Source: Paractinoplanes maris
GTDB lineage: Bacteria > Actinomycetota > Actinomycetes > Mycobacteriales > Micromonosporaceae
DNA length: 64,000 bases
Assembly: GCF_023544465.1 (NCBI RefSeq)
Contig: NZ_JALPVL010000006.1
Location: forward strand, 62,001 to 126,000
Reading direction: 5' to 3'
The position numbers were made by a program, and so were the translations under genes. Shown here one piece after another: positions 1 through 8,134 of the stretch. The first letter of the stretch is position 1, and each line of letters starts with the position of its first letter. The notes under the pieces are model-generated. The model worked only from the letters and a program-made list of their open reading frames with translations, searched no databases and had not been told where the DNA came from.

Positions 1-1
1 G

Positions 2-889
2 GCGGTCATCATCAAGGTGGGCGCCGACCTCAAGTTGCCGCCACGGGCCTGGGTCATCGCGGTCGCCACGGCGATGCAGGAGTCGAGGCTCAACAATCTG
101 GGACACCTCGGTGCCCGCAACGACCACGACTCGCAAGGGCTCTTCCAGCAGCGGCCGAGCTCCGGCTGGGGCACGGTGGCGCAGGTCCGCGACCCGGTCT
201 ACGCGGCCACGAAGTTCTACAACAAGCTCAAGACCATCCCGGGCTGGCAACGGATGTCGCTGACCCGGGCCGCCCAGCGTGTGCAGATCAGCGCCTACCC
301 GGATGCCTACGCGAAGCACGAGCCGGTCGCGACCCAGATCGTCAACCAACTGGCCGACGGCGCGGCGAACGCGGTCGGCGACTCGGTCGCGATGGTGTGC
401 GCCTCGGGCGAGCAGATCGCGGCGTCGGGTTGGACGCGTCCGGTGGGCGCGGTGGTCGGCTCCGGGTTCCGCACCGCGGGCCGCCCGACCCACCAGGGTG
501 TCGACCTGATCGCCGGCAAACAGACCCCGATCACCGCGTCGGCGAGCGGCATCGTCTCCAAAGTGAAGTGCGACGAGGACCACAGCGGGCGGCGCACCTG
601 CAACGTCGACGGCTACCCGGGCAAGGGCGGATGCGGTTGGATGGTGGAGATCCAGCACGCCGGGAACGTCATGACGAGGTACTGCCACATGATCGTGAAG
701 CCGTTCGTCCGTGAGGGCGAGGAGGTCACGGCCGGCCAGCTCATCGGCCGGGTCGGCACCAGCGGCAACTCGTCGGGCCCGCACCTGCACTTCGAGGTCC
801 ACCTCAACAACGACCGGTCCAGCGCCGGCGCCATCGACCCGGTGCGGTTCATGCGGGAGCAGGGCACCCCGCTTGGAGGCGCGGGATGA
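2..889 (+). CDS. M23 family metallopeptidase, 5' end outside the window
   Basis: The reading frame is open from the first bases, so the gene starts upstream; the first in-window GTG (17) is probably internal. The N-terminal part (a PPRAWVIAVATAMQES stretch, then GLFQQRPS) resembles the lysozyme-like region found before M23 domains in actinobacterial cell-wall hydrolases. The C-terminal part is a LytM/M23 domain with the zinc ligands of an HxxxD motif (codons 491-504) and an HLHFE motif (from codon 782). The family cleaves peptidoglycan cross-bridges outside the cell. The stop overlaps the next start as ATGA, so the two are probably co-translated. Family call is firm; substrate is not known. 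Confidence 0.85.
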   Translation, partial: AVIIKVGADLKLPPRAWVIAVATAMQESRLNNLGHLGARNDHDSQGLFQQRPSSGWGTVAQVRDPVYAATKFYNKLKTIPGWQRMSLTRAAQRVQISAYPDAYAKHEPVATQIVNQLADGAANAVGDSVAMVCASGEQIAASGWTRPVGAVVGSGFRTAGRPTHQGVDLIAGKQTPITASASGIVSKVKCDEDHSGRRTCNVDGYPGKGGCGWMVEIQHAGNVMTRYCHMIVKPFVREGEEVTAGQLIGRVGTSGNSSGPHLHFEVHLNNDRSSAGAIDPVRFMREQGTPLGGAG

Positions 890-1491
890 CCGGCGGTCCG
901 GTGCCAGATCCTTCTGCCGCGCGCCACGACTGGGCGCCGGATCCGCCTCGGCCGATAGTGCCGACACCTGCATCGATGAGCGGCGCACTGAGAGGACGTC
1001 GCGTACTCATCGGGTTACCCGGTCTTGGTTGGCGCGGCGACCTGCGGGCCGACGAGAAGGTGGTGCAGGGAAGCCGAACCTACGTTCCTGTGATGCCTGA
1101 GGCCGAATGGTATCGAGCCGAGGCTGAGCAGACCGAGGTCTTCGCCCCACTCGTCCCTGTCGAGCGGGTATGGGTCGAGGAATATGGGCTGAGTGGACTG
1201 CCGAGCGACGGCAGCGATCTGATGTCCAAGCTCGTTTCCCTCGATGAGCCTGCTCGACGTCCCGCTGTGGCGGCACTCGACGCCGGCGCCCTGACAGGAC
1301 GTCGAGTGGTTCAGTTGCTTGACTCCGGGAAAGAACAAAGAGATCTTCGAGCAGTCACCGAAATGCACACAAGCGACGACGGCGACATTTGCATCCGAAT
1401 AGCGACTGAGCTCGATTGGTACCGCTGGGGCTGGAGCGGTAAGACACCGAGGACACTTGAAGTGCCCGTTCACAAGGTGTGGCTCGAGTAA
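886..1491 (+). CDS. Unknown protein with two internal copies of a ~66-residue unit
   Basis: I recognise no family. The start is set by an ATGA overlap with the peptidase gene and a GGAGG at 874-878. The 201-residue product has a Pro-rich N-terminus (residues 1-30), then two related halves. Residues ~33-98 and ~134-201 both begin with A-L-x-G-R-R-V, continue with DLRA, contain a WYR motif and end in a P-V-x-x-V-W-[VL]-E pattern. No signal peptide or membrane segment is visible. Base composition looks less GC-rich than the neighbours, which could indicate later acquisition. Coupling to a wall hydrolase could suggest a partner or immunity role, but that is only an idea from position. Confidence 0.7.
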   Translation: MTGGPVPDPSAARHDWAPDPPRPIVPTPASMSGALRGRRVLIGLPGLGWRGDLRADEKVVQGSRTYVPVMPEAEWYRAEAEQTEVFAPLVPVERVWVEEYGLSGLPSDGSDLMSKLVSLDEPARRPAVAALDAGALTGRRVVQLLDSGKEQRDLRAVTEMHTSDDGDICIRIATELDWYRWGWSGKTPRTLEVPVHKVWLE

Positions 1492-1494
1492 AAA

Positions 1495-2031
1495 CTACGG
1501 GACCTTTGTCGCGCTACAGACTCGCCAGCCCTCTTCGTCCACCAGACCGAGACGCCATGTGTCCGTGATCCGCTCGGATCCGTCACCCAGCGATCTGGTC
1601 AGATCGGCGTCGACGGTGCCTTGTTGGCCATCGGTAGCGACACGCAAGCCCTCCCAAACGACCTGAATGCCGATCGAGAATTGCGCCTCTCGCCGTTCAA
1701 TGTCCGTTCGATAGGCCGCCAGCTCGGAGAACTCGCCACCCGACTTGCAGGAGTAGAGACCGACCTCTCTCTCGTCGCGATTGACGAGATAGGCCCGGAG
1801 GAAGTTGTCGGCCGCCGCGCCTGGAGTGGTGCGCACGATCTTTGTTTCCTCGTCGTAGAGCAGCACGGCAATCCCCACGCCGCCGAGGCAGAGCAGTCCC
1901 AGCACCCCCGCGCCGAGCGCCAACCACAACCGCAGCCGCCGATTACGGGGCTTCCGCTCCGGCTCGCCCGGCACCGTCAAAGTGTCCGGCGGCGGGGGCG
2001 TCGGTCCGGTCGCGGGCTCCTGCGGCTGCAC
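1495..2031 (-). CDS. Membrane-anchored protein with NTF2-like extracytoplasmic domain
   Basis: 178 residues starting at GTG (codon 2029-2031). A short Pro-rich cytoplasmic tail is followed by a basic stretch, one hydrophobic segment (about residues 36-58) and a ~115-residue extracytoplasmic domain beginning with a TPGAAADNFLRAY-type helix and ending in a W-R-V-C pattern. The layout matches small actinobacterial proteins with a DUF4878/NTF2-like fold. The protein at 40208-41110 has the same plan. It is convergent with the unknown gene at 886-1491 (3 bp between stops) and divergent from the FtsK-like gene. Function unknown. Confidence 0.7.
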   Translation of the reverse strand: MQPQEPATGPTPPPPDTLTVPGEPERKPRNRRLRLWLALGAGVLGLLCLGGVGIAVLLYDEETKIVRTTPGAAADNFLRAYLVNRDEREVGLYSCKSGGEFSELAAYRTDIERREAQFSIGIQVVWEGLRVATDGQQGTVDADLTRSLGDGSERITDTWRLGLVDEEGWRVCSATKVP

Positions 2032-2182
2032 ACATACGACAGTAGTGCCTCCGCACCCGTGTCACCCCAACCGCACCTGGAGCGGGACGATCCGTACGAC
2101 GCGGACACCGAACCCGGCACCGGGAACGCGGAGCCCCGGCTGCTCTGGGATAAGTTTTATCCGCACACAGGAGGTGGGAGCG

Positions 2183-4765
2183 GTGGTGGATTCGGCTTTG
2201 CGGGTCCAGCAGGCTGCCGCTTTGCATCGGCAGGCGGCGGCCTTGACCGACGCCGCCTCGTCGGCGCTCGACTCCGAGGCCGCCGGCAGCGACCCGCTCG
2301 AGCAGCATCGCCTGGCCGAGGAACTCCGCGCCGCGACCGCCGCGCTGGCTCCCGGCTGGCTCGGCTCGCCGCTCGACGCGCAGTCGGCCAACACTCCCCT
2401 GGGTGGTGTCTACCCACCCCAGTTCGTGCGTCTCGGCGTCGCCCAGCCGCTCGACGACGCGAGCTTCCCCGCGATCATCCCGCTGCTCGGCACGGGTCAT
2501 CTCACGATCGACGCGACCGCCACCGATTCGCGCGTCTTCGGCCTGCTCCGGTCGATCCTGCTGCGCCTGCTGGCCGCCGCGCCGGCCGGCTCGCTGCTCG
2601 TCCGCGCGGTCGACGGCACCGGCGGCGGCGAGGTCTTCGCCCCGTTCGCCGGTCTGCGGGACGCCGGCCTGCTGTCCCCGCCGGCCACCGACCGTCAGGG
2701 CCTGCGCGACGTGCTCGCCGAGGCCGAGAAATGGCTGCGGCCCGGCCGTGGTGCCGCCCCACGCCGCAGCCGGCGCGACCGGATGATGCTGGTGGTCATC
2801 GCCAGCCTGCCCGAGCTGACCGAGGGTGAGGAGCTGCGCCGCATCGCCGCGCTCGCCCAGCAGGGCCCCGATTCGGGTCTGCACCTGATCGTGGCCGGCT
2901 GGCCCCCGCCGCCGCTGACCGCCGAGACCACTCAGGCCCCGCTGCCGCGCACGACGATGGTGTCGGTCCGCAACCCGTACGCGGTGATCGGCGACCCGCC
3001 CGGCGCGACCTTCGGCTCCACGCCCGATGTCTCGTGGCTCAACGCTCCGGTCTTCCTCGACGAGGATCCGCCACCCCACCTGGTCGACGCCGTGTGCCGC
3101 GAGCTCGTCGCCCACTCGGCCGCGGCCTCCCAGGTCACCCTGGCCGACCTGTTGCCCGAGCCGGGTGAGCAGCTGTGGCCGGGCGACGGCGGCGAGGGGC
3201 TGAGCACGGTCGTCGGACACGACGGTGAGACCCCGCTGGCCCTGCGCTTCAACGACCTCACACCACACTGGATGGTCGGGGGCCGGTCGGGCGCGGGCAA
3301 GACGGCGTTCCTGGTGAACGTGCTCTACGGCCTGTGTGCCCGCTACAGCCCGGCTGAGCTGGCCCTCTACCTGCTCGACTTCAAGGAGGGCGTGACCTTC
3401 GCCGAGTTCGTCCCGACCCACCGCGACCGCACCTGGCTGCCGCAGGCCCGGGCCGTCGGCGTCGAGGCCGATCGGGAGTACGGGCTGGCCGTGCTGCGGG
3501 AGCTCAACGCGGAGATGTCGCGCCGGTCCACGGCGTACGAGCGGGCGGGCGTCTCACGCCTCACCGACTTGCGTGCCGCAGCCGCCGAGGACGGTCTGAA
3601 ACGACCGCTGCCGCGGATCCTGTGCGTGATCGACGAGTTCCCGGTGCTGCTCGCGGGCAACGACCCGGTGGCGACCGAGGCGACCACGCTGCTCGAGTCG
3701 CTGGCCCGCACCGGCCGCTCGTGCGGCATCCACCTGGTGCTGGCCAGTCAGCACACCGCCGGCCTGGAGGCGCACTACGCCAAGCGCGACTCGTTCTTCG
3801 GCCAGTTCCCGGTGCGCATCGCGCTGCCCGGCGGCGGCGACGTGCTGGAGCCGGCCAACGACTCGGCCGCCGGCCTCCCGCTGGGCACCGCTGTGGTCAA
3901 CACGGCCGGTGGCCTCGGCGGGCCGCGCGGCGCCACCCGCGGTCACGAGCGGATCATCCGTTTCCCCGACCCGCACGCCGACAACGATCTGCTGAGCGAC
4001 CTGCGGCACCGGTTGTGGGGCGCGCGTGACCCCGAGTCCCAGCCGCCGCGGGTCTTCGCCGGCTACGCCCACCAGCATCTCGCCGACGACCCGACCTACC
4101 GGGCGGCGCTGGCCGGCCGCAAGGCTCAGCCCGCGGCTCTGGTCGGCCGCCTGCTCGACGTCAACCTGACCACCGCGTCGTTCCCGCTCGACAACGCCCC
4201 CGGGCGGCATCTCGCGATCTTCGGGTCGCAGGCGTCGGCGTCCGAGGTGCTCGACGCGGCCGCGCGCAGCATCGCCGCGTTCCACCAGCCCCGTACGGCC
4301 CGGTTTGTCATCGCCTCCCTGGTCGCCGAGGGTGACCGGCTCGCCGAGACCCTGGCCGCCGAGATCAGCCACCGGCAGGAGGTGTCGCTGGTCGACGCGG
4401 CCGGTCTGGCCGACGAGCTCAACCCCGACCGGCCCGGCTATCGCGTGGTCTTCGGCATGGACGCGATCGCGCCCGGCAGCCTGACCGGGTTGCCCGCCCT
4501 GCTGCGGGACGGTCCGGCCCGGGGTGCCCATCTGCTCTCCTGGTGGCGCGACCCGCACCTGTTCACCGACGGGCGCGACGAGGTGGCCGGGCTGCTCTTC
4601 CTCAACGTGCCGCCGGCCGAGGTGGCGGCGACGATCGGCCGGCCGGTCACCTGGCAACCCCGGCCCAACCGGGCGCTGCTGCACGACCGGCGGGACGACC
4701 GCACGGTCACCGTCCTCCCCTTCCTCGACCCCGGCGTGACCGACGATCAGGGTGGCCCGCTGTGA
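2183..4765 (+). CDS. FtsK/SpoIIIE-family ATPase without membrane anchor
   Basis: The start is GTG 2183, 8 nt after an AGGAGG at 2169-2174; the frame is open further upstream but without a ribosome site. The 860-residue product has a Walker A motif GGRSGAGKT at residues 366-374, a downstream YLLDFKEG segment typical of FtsK/EccC ATPases, and a Walker B ILCVIDEF. A C-terminal region looks like a second ATPase domain whose P-loop is degenerate (GSQASASE, no lysine). No transmembrane segment is visible, unlike FtsK and EccC. It overlaps the next gene (GTGA), whose product could provide membrane attachment. Translocase-type ATPase is firm; whether it moves DNA or protein is not shown. Confidence 0.85.
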   Translation: MVDSALRVQQAAALHRQAAALTDAASSALDSEAAGSDPLEQHRLAEELRAATAALAPGWLGSPLDAQSANTPLGGVYPPQFVRLGVAQPLDDASFPAIIPLLGTGHLTIDATATDSRVFGLLRSILLRLLAAAPAGSLLVRAVDGTGGGEVFAPFAGLRDAGLLSPPATDRQGLRDVLAEAEKWLRPGRGAAPRRSRRDRMMLVVIASLPELTEGEELRRIAALAQQGPDSGLHLIVAGWPPPPLTAETTQAPLPRTTMVSVRNPYAVIGDPPGATFGSTPDVSWLNAPVFLDEDPPPHLVDAVCRELVAHSAAASQVTLADLLPEPGEQLWPGDGGEGLSTVVGHDGETPLALRFNDLTPHWMVGGRSGAGKTAFLVNVLYGLCARYSPAELALYLLDFKEGVTFAEFVPTHRDRTWLPQARAVGVEADREYGLAVLRELNAEMSRRSTAYERAGVSRLTDLRAAAAEDGLKRPLPRILCVIDEFPVLLAGNDPVATEATTLLESLARTGRSCGIHLVLASQHTAGLEAHYAKRDSFFGQFPVRIALPGGGDVLEPANDSAAGLPLGTAVVNTAGGLGGPRGATRGHERIIRFPDPHADNDLLSDLRHRLWGARDPESQPPRVFAGYAHQHLADDPTYRAALAGRKAQPAALVGRLLDVNLTTASFPLDNAPGRHLAIFGSQASASEVLDAAARSIAAFHQPRTARFVIASLVAEGDRLAETLAAEISHRQEVSLVDAAGLADELNPDRPGYRVVFGMDAIAPGSLTGLPALLRDGPARGAHLLSWWRDPHLFTDGRDEVAGLLFLNVPPAEVAATIGRPVTWQPRPNRALLHDRRDDRTVTVLPFLDPGVTDDQGGPL

Positions 4766-5445
4766 CCGATCAACAGCAGGCCACCGGCGCGATCCCGGCC
4801 CAGCCGGCACCCCCGGCGCCGGGCCCGTGGGCCGACTATCTGGCCGCCGCCCAACGCCTCGACGCGGTCCGCCGCGCCGCGAGCGCGGCGGCGACCGAGC
4901 ATCAGGCCGCGGTCACGGCCGCAAGACAAGAGCTTTCCCTCGTACGGGCCCAGCTGGCCGCCCAGGAGGCCCGGCTGGCCCGCGACCTGGCCGTACCCGG
5001 CGCCGAACTCATGCCGCAGCCCGCCGACCGCGACGTGGCCGCCCAGGTCGCCACCGGAGGCCCGGCCGCGGCGCTGGCCGCACTGCAACAGGCCCGCCGC
5101 ACAACCGAGGCCGGCGACGCCCTGCTGACCGAGACCGCGCCAGCCCGCCAGTGGCGCCCGTGGGCCCGCAACCTGCTGATCTACGGCCCGTTCGCCGCGG
5201 TCGTCCTGATCGTGCAGATCGTGCTCTACTTGGTCGCGTCGCCCGGCTCGGTGCCGACCTACGCGCTGTTGTGCGGCTTGAGCATGCCGGTGCTGGCCTT
5301 CGGCCTGGGCTGGGTCACGATCGGCTTCGTCTACGGCGGCGGCCCCGACCCCGTCGACCGCACCCCGATAGTCGGCGCCATAGCCTGCCTGACCCCGGTC
5401 CTGCTCACGTGCATGGGCGTAGGCCTCACGTCGTTCTTCAACTGA
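4762..5445 (+). CDS. Coiled-coil membrane protein, partner of FtsK-like ATPase
   Basis: The start is GTG 4762, inside the GTGA overlap with the upstream ATPase gene, which implies translational coupling. The 227-residue protein has a Pro/Ala-rich start, a long Ala/Gln/Arg-rich helical region (about residues 30-125) likely to form a coiled coil, and two to three hydrophobic segments in the last 90 residues separated by a short GGGPDPVDRTP loop. I recognise no named family. The ATPase has no membrane segment of its own, so this protein may be its membrane anchor. That role is inferred from operon structure only. Confidence 0.75.
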   Translation: MTDQQQATGAIPAQPAPPAPGPWADYLAAAQRLDAVRRAASAAATEHQAAVTAARQELSLVRAQLAAQEARLARDLAVPGAELMPQPADRDVAAQVATGGPAAALAALQQARRTTEAGDALLTETAPARQWRPWARNLLIYGPFAAVVLIVQIVLYLVASPGSVPTYALLCGLSMPVLAFGLGWVTIGFVYGGGPDPVDRTPIVGAIACLTPVLLTCMGVGLTSFFN

Positions 5446-5449
5446 CCGC

Positions 5450-6360
5450 ACCCCGGACCGCAGCACCCAAGACGGTGGGCACCCAAACAGTGGGCACCCA
5501 AGACCGCGGGCATACAAGACCGTGGGCACCCAAGACCGCGACACCCGCGAGTTGCGCCCACCGAAGACGTTTGCGTCCAGAACCGCATCTCCCAGGGCCG
5601 CACTTCCCAGGACCACACCTCCTAGGACCGCCGCCCGCCGCACTCCAACTCCCGCACCCAGGCTCCCCGCGCCCAGGCTCCCGCACCTCTCGGTCCGCAC
5701 CCCAGCCCCGCACCCCAGCTTTGAAGACCGCGGCTCCTACGATTGCGGCCTTCAAGACGGCGGCTCCCAAGACCACGGCGCTCAAGACGGCGGCTCTCAA
5801 GATCGCGGCCCTCAGAACGGCAGCCCTCAAAATTGCCGCTCCTAGGATCGCGACTCTCAAAACCGCAGCTGCCAAGACGGCAGACTCCTAGGACCGCAGC
5901 TGCCAAGACCGCAGGCTCCCAAGACCGCAGGCTCCCAAGACCGCAGGCTCCCAAGACCGCAGGCTCCCAAGACCGCGAACTCCCAAGACCGCAGCTGCCA
6001 AGACCGCGGACTCCTGGGACCGCAGCTCTCAAGGCCGCAGACTCCCAGGACTGCGGACTCCTAGGACTGCGGACTCCTAGGACTGCGGACTCCTAGGACT
6101 GCGGACTCCTAGGACCGCAGCTCTCAAGGCCGCAGACTCCCAGGACTGCGGACTCCCAGGACTGCGGACTCCTAGGACTGCGGACTCCTAGGACCGCAGC
6201 TGCCAAGACCGCAGGCTCCTAGGACCGCAGCTGCCAAGACCGCAGGCTCCTAGGATCGGAGCCCTCAAGACCGCGGGCTCCTGCGGTCGCGGGCTCCTGG
6301 AATCACGGCTCCCAAGACCGCGGGCTCCTAGGATCGCGGCTCCTAAGATCGCGACCCCAG
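5450..6360. repeat. Degenerate 15/16-bp tandem repeat field
   Basis: About 900 bp are built from roughly 60 head-to-tail units of 15 or 16 bp with consensus close to GAYYGCRGRCTCCYAR. Between ~5717 and ~5870 the units are mostly 15 bp; around 5900-6230 runs of near-identical 16-bp units occur (for example four or more copies of GACTGCGGACTCCTAG). The 5' part (5450-5720) is more diverged. No complete gene fits: 16-bp units shift the frame. On the minus strand the 15-bp part reads as five-residue periods with Leu/Phe in the middle, like pentapeptide repeats. The gap lies between the ATPase operon and a RidA gene. Confidence 0.9.
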
Positions 6361-6481
6361 GATCGTGGCTGTAAAGACTGCAGCACGGGGGACCGCGACC
6401 CCCAGGACCCTGGCGTTCCCGCTACAGCGTTCAGGATCGCAGCAAGCCGGAACCGCGGCCAAGCCCGGACCGCAGCCGGCG

Positions 6482-6883
6482 TCAGGGCAGCGCGGCGGTC
6501 AGATCGATCTCGACCAGCTGGCCACCGAACCCCAGCGCGGCCACCCCGAGCAACGTCGACGCGGTGGAGAAGGCCGGCGCGAGCGGCGACGCGTTGAGCC
6601 GATCCCAGACTGCGGCCAGCACCGCTGACTCCGCACTGACCACATAGATCACCGAGCGCACCACGTCGCCCGGCGTGGCGCCTGCGGCTTCGAGCACTGC
6701 GAGGCAGTTTGTGATCACCTGATCGGTCTGCGCGTCGAAATCTCCCGGTTCGCCCACAACCTTGCCGGCGAGGTCGAGCGGGCATTGACCGGCCAGATGG
6801 GCGAGCCGGCCCACGGAGGAGATCGTCACGTGCGAGTAGCCTGGCGGCTCATGGATGGTGGACGGATTGAACTTCTCAATCAT
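6482..6883 (-). CDS. RidA/YjgF family protein
   Basis: 133 residues from ATG 6883. The sequence shows the Rid fold pattern: N-terminal FNPSTIHEPPGYSH, a GQCPLD segment, a Q-T-D-Q-V-I-x-N helix, and a C-terminal LVEIDLTA strand. Classical RidA enzymes hydrolyse reactive enamine/imine intermediates such as 2-aminoacrylate. The arginine that binds the substrate carboxylate in RidA is not evident in the expected C-terminal position, so this may belong to another Rid subgroup. The gene stands alone next to the repeat field; its 3' end abuts the last diverged repeats. Subfamily activity uncertain. Confidence 0.8.
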   Translation of the reverse strand: MIEKFNPSTIHEPPGYSHVTISSVGRLAHLAGQCPLDLAGKVVGEPGDFDAQTDQVITNCLAVLEAAGATPGDVVRSVIYVVSAESAVLAAVWDRLNASPLAPAFSTASTLLGVAALGFGGQLVEIDLTAALP

Positions 6884-7088
6884 CTGGCCAGTATCACCAA
6901 GCCCGCTCCGCCGAGACACTCTTTATCGCCCGCGTCGGCCCCGCCATCGCCTTGAAGATCAGCGCCATTACGGCTGCGGCGGGAGGCCATCGCGGCCGTG
7001 GAACAGCGCGGTGTCGGACAGGTCGGCGACGTATCGCGGGCAGGTGACCAGATCAGTACATCTCGATGTGCCTGCGCGGAGCTTCCCC

Positions 7089-7313
7089 ATGGCAAAGCCC
7101 CCTGAGATGCGCGATATTGGGTGTATGCCGGGATGGCGAGGTCCGTTCTATTCGGATTCGCGGGATCCGCGACTCCTCGTGCCTCGTCGCTCGGGGCTGG
7201 GCCTGACGCTGAACTTCGGTCATCCGGCCGCGTGGCGAGTCCTCGGCGGCATCTTCGCGGCAATGGTGGCCATCGCGCTTCTCGGCACCCTGCTGGAGGC
7301 GCAAGGGCGATGA
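7089..7313 (+). CDS. Small DUF5808-like membrane protein
   Basis: The start is taken as ATG 7089, preceded by GGAG at 7078-7081; ATG 7125 is an alternative giving 62 residues. The product (74 residues) contains the pattern GPFYSDSRDPRLLVPRRSG followed by LTLNFGHPAAW, which matches the DUF5808 domain, and then a hydrophobic segment LGGIFAAMVAIALLGTLL. Role unknown; in the family the domain is often attached to membrane segments. The last codons and the stop lie in the first unit of the 29-bp tandem array, so the array seems to have expanded from the 3' end of this gene. Confidence 0.65.
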   Translation: MAKPPEMRDIGCMPGWRGPFYSDSRDPRLLVPRRSGLGLTLNFGHPAAWRVLGGIFAAMVAIALLGTLLEAQGR

Positions 7314-7561
7314 ACCGGCGCCCGGGAGAGCAAACGCGATCAAGCGCCACCCGGGAGACCAAGGGCGATAAACCGGCACCCGCGACAGCAACCGCCATCA
7401 AGCGCCACCCGCAAGGCCAAGGGCAATGAACCGGCACCCGCGACAGCAACCGCGATCAAGCACCACCCGCGAGACCAAGGGCAATGAACCGGCACCCGCG
7501 ACAGCAACCGCGATGAAGCGGCGCCCGCGGGAGCAAGGGCGATGAAGCGGCGCCCGCGAGC
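7309..7561. repeat. 29-bp tandem array, two alternating unit types
   Basis: Eight full units of exactly 29 bp run from 7309 to 7540, with a partial ninth to about 7561. Units alternate between a type close to GATGAACCGG...AGCAACCGC and a type close to GATCAAGCGC...ACCAAGGGC over the central copies, so the higher-order period is 58 bp. There are no unique spacers, so this is not a CRISPR array. It starts at the stop codon of the DUF5808-like gene and ends before the MarR gene. No open frame with coding character is seen across it. Confidence 0.92.
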
Positions 7562-7596
7562 CCCTGCGGCGGCGTGGCGAAGCTCTTGAACACCTC

Positions 7597-8070
7597 TCAG
7601 CCGAACCATCCGGGGACGTCGACGGGGAAGGCGGTCTCCGGCACGACCGTGCGCAGGGACGACTCGACCTCGGCGACCCGCTCGGCTCCGAGGGTGGCGA
7701 CCCACCGCGCCCGCAGGTGGTCGAAGATCTCGGCTGACTGGGTCAGCACGTCGATGCCGCGCGGCGTCAGGCGGATCAGTTTGCGGCGCGCGTCGGCCGG
7801 ATCGTCGGCCCGCTCGACGTAGCCGAGCCCGGCCAGCCGGTCGACGGTCTTGCCCGCGGCCTGTTTGGAGACGCCGAGCCGCCGGCCGATCTCGCTCGCC
7901 GACGTGCCGTACGGTCCGATCGCCTGCAGCGCGAACCCGTGCACCGGCCGCACGTCGGGATGCCCGCGCTCCGCCAGCTCGGCGTGCAGTTCGTCGATCA
8001 GCGAGCGGAACCCCGCGAACAGCAGCAGCGGGAGTTCGAAGCCGGGCGGCGGCGACGACACCTCAGCCAT
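7597..8070 (-). CDS. MarR-family transcriptional regulator
   Basis: 157 residues from ATG 8070; a longer frame exists upstream but this start lies next to the operator. The winged helix-turn-helix is visible as GTSASEIGRRLGVSKQAAGK followed by VDRLAGLGYVERADDPADAR and a wing ending RRKLIRLTPRG. MarR proteins are dimeric repressors that release DNA on binding small ligands or on oxidation. The gene diverges from an AhpD-like gene across a 64-bp region with a long inverted repeat, so it probably controls itself and that gene. No obvious redox cysteine is present, which favours ligand sensing. Confidence 0.88.
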   Translation of the reverse strand: MAEVSSPPPGFELPLLLFAGFRSLIDELHAELAERGHPDVRPVHGFALQAIGPYGTSASEIGRRLGVSKQAAGKTVDRLAGLGYVERADDPADARRKLIRLTPRGIDVLTQSAEIFDHLRARWVATLGAERVAEVESSLRTVVPETAFPVDVPGWFG

Positions 8071-8074
8071 TGGC

Positions 8075-8122
8075 AAACTCGACAACTTGGTTTACGGTTC
8101 CGACAACCACGTTGACGAGTTT
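8075..8122. promoter_or_regulatory. Large inverted repeat, likely MarR operator
   Basis: Left arm 8075-8092 (AAACTCGACAACTTGGTT) and right arm 8105-8122 are reverse complements with two mismatches in 18 positions, separated by 12 bp. The element fills most of the space between the marR start (8070) and the AhpD-like start (8135). MarR sites are usually single ~16-20 bp palindromes; here two half-elements face each other, consistent with binding of one or two dimers and repression of both genes. Confidence 0.75.
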
Positions 8123-8134
8123 ACCGGAGGACCG

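Noticed and set aside
1943..3421. A 492-codon frame antisense to the FtsK-like gene
   Set aside because: Low-complexity Arg/Gly/Gln composition and no ribosome site; overlaps a well-supported gene.
5743..6096. Plus-strand frame through the 15/16-bp repeats as a real gene
   Set aside because: It contains only translated repeats, changes register with each 16-bp unit and has no ribosome site.
7309..7561. Possible CRISPR array (regular 29-bp periodicity)
   Set aside because: All of the sequence is repeat; there are no unique spacers, no cas genes and the units are direct tandem copies.
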